A stretch of DNA of 64,000 nucleotides. Origin: Paramecium tetraurelia. Lineage: Eukaryota > Ciliophora > Oligohymenophorea > Peniculida > Parameciidae. The stretch covers positions 259,202 to 323,201 of the forward strand of contig NW_001799620.1 in the NCBI RefSeq assembly GCF_000165425.1. Reading direction: 5' to 3'. Below are positions 56,114 through 64,000 of the stretch, piece by piece. The notes under the pieces were generated by a model. The model searched no databases. It had not been told where the DNA came from and was given only the letters and a program-made list of their open reading frames with translations. The position numbers were made by a program, and so were the translations under genes. Numbering within the stretch: the stretch's first letter is position 1; the number at the start of each line of letters is the position of its first letter.

Positions 56114-57241
56114 TCATAATTATGTCACTTAATTCAGCCATTATAAGAAAACCATCTTATCAATTTTTTTAGTTCTTAGAATGATTTTATGATTTAACAA
56201 TTAATCAACTGTTGCTCTCTCCTCTGGTTTCAATTTTACGCTTGAAATTAATAAATATGATTACCACATTGATATGAAGTTTTTCATTTCTGCTGAAATC
56301 TTTGCTTGAACATTCTCAATGTTAAATGAACTAATTTCATTAACCATATCTATAAATTGAGTTTTCTATATGGGATGTTTGCCCATCAGACATTCTGCAG
56401 TCAAAATACCAATGGACCATATGTCAGAATCCTTTCCATACATTTCTCCATTCAATCTTTCAGGCTAAGTTACCAATAAATTCATACTGACATATAAACT
56501 GCAGTTCCAACATAAGTTTTTCTTTATTGCATAGTTTCTATTGTGCCTGAGATGCCGAAGTCGGTGATCTTGATCTCGCCCTTCTTGTTGACTAGGATGT
56601 TTTATGGTTTAATGTCTCTGTGAATGATTTTCTTTTTGTTGTGTAAATAATCAATTCCTAAAAGAATTTGATATAAAAGCAAAGCCATAACAGGTTCATT
56701 CAGATTTTTCACTTTCTTTATCAAAGAATCGATTGATCCGACATCCATATACTCAAGAATTATGTGTAAGGTTCCAGATTTGTAAAACGCACCATAGCAT
56801 TTGACAACATAAGGTGAACTGCATTCTAGAGCAAGTTTTAATTCGTCTGATAGTTGTTTCAAATATTGGGGATCGGAGGCGACGGGAATTTTCTAAATAC
56901 TAATTGTCGGTACTTTCATTGCGAAATATTGTCCTGTGACTTAATCTTAAACTTTCTCAACTTGACCTGATGCACCCTGACCTAAATGCCCAACTGTTAC
57001 TAAATTTTCAAGCGATAAATTATGAGTAGATTCAGAGAGTGAAAAGTCCCATTGGTCATGTGTGTGAGTTACTTTAAGCCCTTAACCATTTAGACGAAAT
57101 TCTTTGAGAATGAGAGATCCATTCTCAGAACTATTTTTTTAAATAAGCTGAATACAGATTAAGAACAGGTTGAGCTTGTTCTGATTATAGACTAATTTTA
57201 GCAATTTATGGTTTTTTTTTCTTTTAGTCAGGGGTCTGCAT
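56114..57241 (-). CDS. MAP kinase kinase (MAP2K-like)
   Basis: 351 codons after introns of 25, 23 and 24 nt (the last, 56241-56264, ends AAG). Signatures: GHLGQGASGQVEKV, YFAMKVPTI, YVVKCYGAFYKSG, LEYMDVGSIDSLI, LHNKKKIIHRDIKPQNIL, ITDFGISGTIETM, RKTYVGTAVYMSPERL and MCVKLKPEERATVDQLL. The SPERL motif and the short Ser/Thr-containing activation loop are typical of MKKs, which phosphorylate MAP kinases. All catalytic residues are present. No docking-site N-terminus is obvious; the N-terminus starts MQTPDQKKKKPQIA, a basic run that could serve as one. Confidence 0.9.
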
Positions 57242-57335
57242 TTAGTAAACTTAAATTAAATATATGCATTTATCTTTGATTAAAAAAAATACTTATATAA
57301 ATATCTTTTTCTCCTAATTCTTAGACAATTCTGTA

Positions 57336-58061
57336 ATGAATCAAAGAGAAGAACCCAATATTTAAATTGGTGCTTCTCGTTCTATCGAAGAAAAAAGAAT
57401 TCATTTTATTATTATAATATTTTTATCTTTTAAGATATTTATATCATAGTAAAATGTTGTATTTGGAGATTTAATGATAATTACAGAATTCAATAAAGAA
57501 AATAAAGAAGATTCAACGAAATCACCATAAATAACTTTTTTGTATGAAATAAAATAAAATTTAATTCGAATTTAAATGATTGAATATAAATTCTATGATC
57601 ATATGAGTTATACAAAAGTCTTAGAATTAAATACTTAATTGGATATTAAGTTAAATATGCTTGAAATAATTTATATAAGAATTACGATGCTTTCATAAAC
57701 TCTAATTGATTCATACAAGGATTTTAAGTACACTTATCATCTTGGATGCTTGTTGTTCTAATGTTTATACTCTTAAAAGGAGAAAATAATTGATCTATCA
57801 ACAATTTTCGTTTTAATATTATCGTATAATTTAAAATAAAATTAATTTGGATTACTTGAATTTGAAAAGCAATATAAATATTTATAATTTGTACTTCGAA
57901 ATAAAATATATTGTTATACCTAAAAATTTTGGTAGATAATGAGAGATTTGTTATATTATACCGTGGGTGTACTAATAGGGGCAGACTAATAATTTTTTGA
58001 TATAAATAAATTTCATATAACAAAAATCATCAAACAATCAAATCATTAAATTTAGCTATGA
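57336..58061 (+). CDS. Doubtful 241-codon ORF
   Basis: TGA-free from ATG 57336 (MNQREEPNIQIGASRSIEE) to TGA 58061, sitting in the 816-nt gap before the next kinase. Rich in Ile, Leu, Lys and Tyr, with hydrophobic runs (IHFIIIIFLSFKIF). Its stop overlaps the next start (ATGA at 58058-58061), which is unusual for a eukaryotic gene pair, and a TGA-free run of this size can arise by chance at this base composition. Listed so the gap is not blank. Confidence 0.25.
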
Positions 58062-59552
58062 ATCAAAAATATTGCTTTAAATCTTATTTCTCTTAGCAGT
58101 GTACTTAGTTTTGGGACAACACTAAAATCGATAAAACCTAAAAATATATAATGGAAGACCTTTACTATATTTAGACTCCTTTAGAAACTATGCCTTGCAA
58201 TCTGAGAATGAACAAGAAGAACCTTATAATGGAGCAGGACGATGTAAAATATACATAAATAGTTCATAGAGATAGTATAGTACAAACGTGGAGAATGCAG
58301 GCCTGGAATTAATCACGAGTGACTTCAATAACGATTAGGGAGTTAGAATAACTAAGGGGAATTATACTTTTGAGTTCTTTGGTAAAATTAAATCGATATT
58401 TGACCAACTGAAGAGGACAAGCATCCAATTTAATTTCACTCAGAGATACACGATAAAGAAAATGATAGCCAAGGGGACATTTGCGACAGTAATAAATTTA
58501 TTTATTTTTAGATTTATTTGGCGGAGTGCAAATTCACTTAGAATGAATATGCAGTGAAATGTTTTGAAAAGCGACAAATTTCGAATGAGAAGGATAAGAA
58601 GAATTTAATAAAAGAAATGTAGATACTCCGTTTAATGAATCATAACCAATTATTGACCATCTACGAAGTCTTCGAAAACTCGAGTTATATATACTTCATC
58701 CAGGAACTATTAAAAGGAGGAGACCTCCATGAATACCTGGAGAGAAGCGAGAAATTGAGTGAGGTCAAGGTCTCCCAGATAATCTATAATCTATTGAATG
58801 GGGTCTAGTATATGCATTCCTAAGGAGTGCTCCATAGAGATATCAAGCCAGAAAACCTAATCTTGAGACAGAAGAACAATTTAAATGATATAGTGATAGG
58901 AGATTTTGGACTTGCAGACATCTACAAATACGATGGAAACTACTTATATCGAAGATGTGGGACACCAGGATACGTGGCTCCTGAGATACTTCGTGGGCAG
59001 CCTTATGATTACAAGGTAGACATCTACAGCATCGGTGTTCTGCTATACATACTACTATCTGGTAGGAGACCATTTGTGGGTAAGAATAATTAACAAACAA
59101 TCAAATTGAATGAGATGGGGGATATCAATTATGACGACATTGAGTGTAGTTCAGAGGCGATGTCTTTGATGAAAAAGATGTTGGAGTCGTAACCTGAGAA
59201 TAGAATTTCAATACTTTCAGCTAAGTAACATCCTTTCATTACCAATAATGTATAAAAACGAGAGTCTCAAAGGACGAAGAACACATTGAAATTAGATATG
59301 AAGTGTCTTGCACAATAGGAATGTGTGTCAGTGTCACCAATCTTGACATCCAGACCATTAAATAGACATCCATTAATGAATAACTTTACCATTCATACTC
59401 CACGATAATTGCCCAGATTGAGTCACGATGTTAAAGCGATAGCAAAGACTGAATCAAATGATGTTCATAGAACTACAATTTCTCGTTAAAGTATGAGTAG
59501 AGCAAATCTAAGATTAAATAATCAATTCACTAATCTATAAGTGTTTTTATGA
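58058..59552 (+). CDS. Ser/Thr protein kinase, PH-like N-terminus, CAMK-like (paralogue of 30364)
   Basis: 483 codons after introns of 20 nt (GTGACT...TAG, 58319-58338) and 23 nt. Residues 30-120 form the PH-like module (LYYIQTPLETMPCNLR ... GVRITKGNYTFEFFGKI). Kinase motifs: [62 protein letters not shown] and YKVDIYSIGVLLYILLSG. All catalytic residues are intact. The Ser/Arg-rich C-terminal tail resembles that of the kinase at 30364. No calmodulin-binding helix or EF-hands were seen. Confidence 0.9.
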
Positions 59553-59626
59553 ATTAAAATGTTTGAACATTGAATACATGTTATGGAAATATAAATAATT
59601 AATAGTTAATTTTGTTTAAATTCCAA

Positions 59627-59909
59627 TCACAATTATTCTGGTTTCGATGGCTAACACCAGGGGAAGTAAATGAATTCTTTCCCATGAATGTTCATGAAAT
59701 AGAATAATGCAAAGACTGTTCCAAATACCCATTCAAGTCTGCTTTTGTTTTTCTATACACTATAATTATATGCTTACCTCTCTCTAAAAATGCAAGGTCT
59801 CACAATAAGGTTTGGGTTTCACTTCAAATTTCTTGGATGGCTTCAATATCTCTTGTTGATGATAAAATCTTGGCATGATAGTCAATTACTTAATTGATCT
59901 GTAATTCAT
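59627..59909 (-). CDS. Small single-pass membrane protein (85 residues)
   Basis: ATG 59909 (MNYRSIKQLTIMPRFYHQQ), one 25-nt intron (GTAAGC...TAG), TGA at 59627. A basic, Pro/Lys-rich front half, then a hydrophobic helix (WVFGTVFALFYFMNIHG) near the end. The layout suggests a small organelle-membrane subunit; no family is recognised. Confidence 0.55.
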
Positions 59910-59968
59910 TAATTTTTTTATTTTAAACAATTCTTTTGATATAGATTAATAAATAATCAAATCACTCG

Positions 59969-61208
59969 TCATTGATCTTTATTAGGAACAATCGCTAACA
60001 TCAAACATAAGCCATCTCCACCTCCTATAACACACTTGTTTGATGTGTTTGCAAAATCCATTGTGTAGAGTCCTGAGTTTTATAAATACAAAATTAGAAC
60101 CTTTTTTAAATCCGCCCAATTACATGGCTTCCTTGTATGATCCTTTCACTCTATCGAACATCTTGAATTCGTTTGTTCCATGAGCAACACCTCCAACACA
60201 ATAGCCCCTTCCTTTCCCGAACTAAGATCCGTATATGAATGCTCCAGCTGAATCCACCTTCTCATCCCACTTGATATTATCTATCAGTTTCAAAGTACCC
60301 AAATCCCATAATTACAATTGCTCACTCATTCTGTTTGCCCCTGTCAAAATTGTGCCTTCTCTTATGTCGATGGTATCACCTGCAACCTTTGGACCTACTA
60401 TGCATCCAGCCTAGGACTTCTGTCTCAGATCCTTTTAATATCATTTACAAAACTACCCATATAACTATATTCTAGTCCCAACCTCCACTGATAACTAAAT
60501 TTTTATCATAAGGTACAATTTTAACACTGAATAATCTATTATTATGGCCAGGTTAAACCCATTAGATGGCTTCTAAGGTGGCTTGTAAGGTTTGAGCCTC
60601 AATATCATACACTCTAACCTAAAATTACTAAAATGACCATTACTTTACAATCCTTGCCGCAAGTTGCTAATTGGTTTTTTAAGGCATCAATACAATAAAC
60701 CTCATTGTCGTCTTCCTCTTTAAATTAATAGATGGTAGAATCAGTTCTCACATTTTTATACATTATGGTACCTAATTTAGAAGCATGAATTTTACCATCA
60801 GTGTTGGCTGAGATCAGGACTTGTCTCATTTTGGTAGATTTTTCGCTTGAAAACCATCTAGGTATAGTCTAAATTAAAACCTAAGGGCAGTGCATGGCAA
60901 TTTCATATTTGATTTAGAACTGAGATATGTATAAAATGCTGTCTTTTCGCCTCAGATTGTATAAAATAATACTTCTGGTGAGATCGTAAACACAGACTAA
61001 TCCACTCGAGCATCCCAGAGCCAACATAATGTCATCTTTGTCAAATCGGGAAGAATGTATTTCAGAATCTGATTTAAAATATCCTTTAAGAAAGAGACGT
61101 GACTGTGGGTCCTTAATTCTATTGAGTAGTTTGAATGAAGTACTAGACATCCAGATCGAACTTGGCCTTCAGCTCTTGAGTGATGATATCGTTTCGATTG
61201 TAATCCAT
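59969..61208 (-). CDS. WD40-repeat protein
   Basis: About 400 residues, ending CVIGGGDGLCLMLAIVPNKDQ-like. Beta-propeller blades are visible: DDIMLALGCSSGLVCVYDL, SANTDGKIHASKL, VYCIDALKNQLATCGKD, FSVKIVPYDKNLVISGGWDQNIVIW. Such propellers are protein-interaction scaffolds; no extra domain was seen. The start is uncertain: ATG 61208 (MDYNRNDIITQELK) with a 19-nt intron, or ATG 61150 (MSSTSFKLLNR) without it. Further small introns are needed in the C-terminal half. Confidence 0.82.
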
Positions 61209-61219
61209 AAATTTTTAAT

Positions 61220-62557
61220 ATGAATTTTTTAATCATTTCTACTCTTGCACTAATTACCTATCTAACATTGGATATCATCTTCAACGATTATCTATGGAGA
61301 ATGAACATTGATTTTACAATATTTCTACAGAATAACTCATTTCCAGGGGAGGAATCAATATTTACATTCTTTTCCTATGTAATTCAACTACCTATAATAA
61401 TGGGAGGATTGCAATTAATGTTATCCAGCAAAAAGATAGAGTCCATTTTATACATCTTTATATGCATATTCGGATTCACAAGCAATGGTCTATTGAAAAA
61501 TGCTTACCATTAACCTAGACCATATTGGGTGGAAAATGAAATAAAAGGGTATATAGAATAATTATGATTTTTCAGTATTGGATGCAATATGGAATTTGGC
61601 AAACCCTCTGGTCATGCTCAGACTGCAGTCATTATATATTACTCATACCTATTCATATTTTATCCTTCCACTTTCATCAAGAACAAATAGAAAGTCTCCG
61701 ATAATCAGGGGAAAAGTGATGACCAGGACCCATAAATTAGAAAAGGCTTAATTATATTCCTCAATCTCTTTGCCTTTTTCTGCATCATTATGACTGGATT
61801 GTCAAGAGTATTCCTGGGAGTGCATACCATTGGATAGGTTACTTTGGGATGGATATATGGAGTTTATATAGTGTTAAATTATCAGATTTATTGTCATCGA
61901 TTTCTATTGCAGTATTAATTCTTGATAATTCTAGGTACATTAAAAATCAATTGCAATTGAACGGCGAAGAACATGTGCGATTTTAAAGACTGTCTGTTTC
62001 CATTTCAGCCATGTTCATCCTTGTTATTTTGATAGACTTAACCCTACTGGAATTGAACAGAAAAGTGTTTAACCAAGACGAAGAAGAAGTTAACAAATGG
62101 TTGTTGAAGATTACCGAATGCAAAGATAAGGAGATCGGATATTACACCAGAGATCATACCAAGGTGCTATACAATGCTTGTTTCACAAATGGGACTCTGT
62201 TCACCTTCATATTTTCATTCATCCAAGGATGCTTTTTTGGTCAAGGGAGTTTTAATGAGGCGGAGTACTCCAATTCTATGAAAGACAAGCCTCTAAAATT
62301 CAAGTTGATTAGAGTGCTCTTCTATCTACCTCTGGTGATCCCACTACCTCTATTGGCGATCTAAACATATAATATTTATATAACAACTTTTCTCATAGTA
62401 ATATTGCAACTAATTTTAGTTAATCCCAGCCATTTTTATTCTATGCTGGTACCTCACCATTGTGTATCCAAATGTGTTGAAGAAATTCAATTATCAGATA
62501 AAGGGAGAGTTTTTGGAATCAAATACAGATTATTATGAGTCATTATCTTAAACTTGA
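61220..62557 (+). CDS. PAP2-family membrane phosphatase
   Basis: 421 codons after introns of 27, 23 and 22 nt. The three phosphatase signatures are present: KNAYHQPRP, KPSGHAQT and SRVFLGVHTIGQVTLG. They sit between membrane helices (for example FLNLFAFFCIIMTG and MFILVILIDLTLL). Overall about eight hydrophobic segments, then a polar tail (ESNTDYYESLSQT). PAP2 enzymes dephosphorylate lipid phosphates such as phosphatidic acid or sphingosine-1-phosphate; the closest subgroup is unclear. A hydrophilic loop (NQDEEEVNKWLLKITECKDK) is inserted after the catalytic core. Confidence 0.9.
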
Positions 62558-62593
62558 GGAGAGGGAATTGAAATAATTTTGATATTAATATTT

Positions 62594-63933
62594 ATGTATT
62601 TAATATTAGCATCCCTCACAATCAACGTACTCTCTCAGTTTACTAAAACCATTCAAGTCCCTGTTGTTGATGCAAATGCCACAGAGACTGTTGCTGAAAA
62701 CATTTAAACTAGAAGTACTAGAATTTATTCAGGTGTATTAATCAAACTCAATCTTAGATCCAAACAAAGGAGCATGTATATGTGATCTGATAATCAACAT
62801 ATGTGATGCGCAATGTTGTTGTGATACCAGATGCACAGATGCATTAATAGAAGAATGGACGACCTTAGGAAAATGTTTGAATTCAAAATCAGAAACTGAT
62901 TACTTTTACCCTGAATGTGGTGATCTAGTCAACCTAGTTAATGTTTTTGATGACAAATATCATTTCAATTAAATCAATGATATCATGTGCAGTGCAGTCT
63001 AAAGATTACCTTATGCAGGTGTATATGCCAATATTGACGATACTCAAACTTTAACAGCGGATTACAAAAGTTTCGATATTGTAAGTGCTGGGAGCATCCT
63101 GTTCACCCTAGCCACTAATCCCTAATACATTAATCCTGCAGCTTAACTACCCTAAGGCTATTATTCTGGTAATCCAGGATACATCAAAGGGAAACCTCTG
63201 ATGGTTGGGAAATCCAATGGAGCCAATTCCAATCTCATTTGGTATAAAGAATTACGAGTTTACGCATGGTCAGAGAATGGTTATTGCAGCCCAGGAACAA
63301 GCTCATATAATTCTAAGTTGTATAAAGTCATCAATTTCGGAGAAGATGTACGATATATATTTATATCAGCTCGTTATAAGTTGTACACTTGAATCGACCG
63401 TAAATTTAGGAACTTACTGCTCTAGTGGAGTCACTTATGAAATAATGAAGAGTCTTAAAGACAGCACTGGGAACTATTATTATTTTGGAAAATGGGGTTC
63501 TTCAAATAACAACAGATCTGGGGAATGGCTCTAGGTTAATTCGACAGAGATCCAAAATGTCACATCATCTTGTGCTTTGCCTCTAGAATAATAATTGACT
63601 ATTATTTACTAGAAGGTTGGATTTATGGGAGATCTCTAAAACACTATCATCTCAGCCAATGTGACCAATATACCACTTAGGTATTGTATGTCTTGATCGT
63701 TGATAGTGCTGCAAGTTACACCAGCAACTCAGTGCAATTGAGTTTGAAGGTTAAATTTATTGAACTCGCTAACACTGATATAGATCCAACTATTGAGAAG
63801 TCTTTGCGAGACACCGTCACTCCGTATGTTAAGGTAAGATTTAGATTAAATATTGTAGAAAATCTTTTTGCCTTTCACTTTTTCATTACAATTAGTTTGG
63901 TTTGGAGTGATTTTAATTTTCTTATTTATATGA
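62594..63933 (+). CDS. Tectonic family protein (ciliary transition zone)
   Basis: 413 codons after introns of 25, 22, 26 and 25 nt. Signal peptide MYLILASLTINVLSQ. The tectonic hallmark is clear: GACICDLIINICDAQCCCDT, then CLNSKSETDYFYPECGD and GYIKGKPLMVG. A C-terminal hydrophobic helix (LQLVWFGVILIFLFI) ends the protein. Known tectonics join the MKS module at the transition zone and gate ciliary membrane proteins. The length is somewhat shorter than animal tectonics. The stop is at 63931-63933, so the gene is complete within the window. Confidence 0.9.
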
Positions 63934-64000
63934 TTTATACAGAATACAGAGAACAATAATATGTTTGATTATTATAATTAGATATTTTTAAATGATATGG

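Noticed and set aside
57724-58023. 99-codon ORF on the - strand
   Set aside because: Lies in AT-rich gap, no motif, uses no reassigned codons; likely chance.

Overview
The window reads as macronuclear DNA of a ciliate of the Paramecium type. It is strongly AT-rich. Long coding frames appear only when TAA and TAG are read as glutamine and TGA is the sole stop. Genes are split by introns of about 20-35 nt, mostly GTA...TAG, and genes are packed on both strands with very short gaps. I re-read every frame with this code, so the gene models differ from a standard-code ORF scan. Start codons and some introns are inferred. Most models were checked by confirming that (span minus introns) is divisible by 3. 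No mobile element, CRISPR array, telomere repeat or rRNA was seen.

Region 1-14000: a degenerate hybrid histidine kinase (5' end outside the window) converges on a PTEN-type lipid phosphatase. Then come two unknown proteins, an R-SNARE with a longin domain, an unknown conserved-looking protein, a Gln-rich coiled-coil protein, a SHIPPO (PGP-repeat) protein, a small zinc-knuckle coiled-coil protein and an F-BAR protein. Region 14000-30000: a very large secreted or membrane protein with an in-frame TGA, an unknown protein, a DENN-domain protein, a PUB-domain protein, a GC-rich hairpin in a long gap, a peroxisomal-type acyl-CoA oxidase, a small membrane protein and a C2/coiled-coil protein.

Region 30000-48000: a PH-like plus CAMK-like kinase, several very small genes, tRNA-His(GTG), a MORN-repeat protein, a large cysteine-rich membrane protein, a Rab11-like GTPase, a GCN2/PEK-like kinase with DFD in place of DFG, a stomatin, an AGC kinase and a kinase-like protein with DFN. 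Region 48000-64000: a multi-pass membrane protein, a full-length Dicer (1797 codons in one open frame), a second member of the DFN/DFE kinase-like family, a MAPKK, a paralogue of the PH-like/CAMK kinase, a small membrane protein, a WD40 protein, a PAP2 phosphatase and a tectonic (ciliary transition-zone) protein.

Taken together the content is ordinary ciliate cell biology: phosphoinositide and kinase signalling, membrane traffic (R-SNARE, Rab11, DENN, F-BAR, stomatin), cilia (tectonic, SHIPPO, possibly MORN and C2/coiled-coil) and RNA interference (Dicer). The most unusual signals are a set of signalling proteins with altered catalytic residues, the in-frame TGA in the giant ectodomain gene, a strand-asymmetric GC hairpin, an open frame running in phase into the acyl-CoA oxidase start, and head-to-head start codons only 11-32 bp apart.
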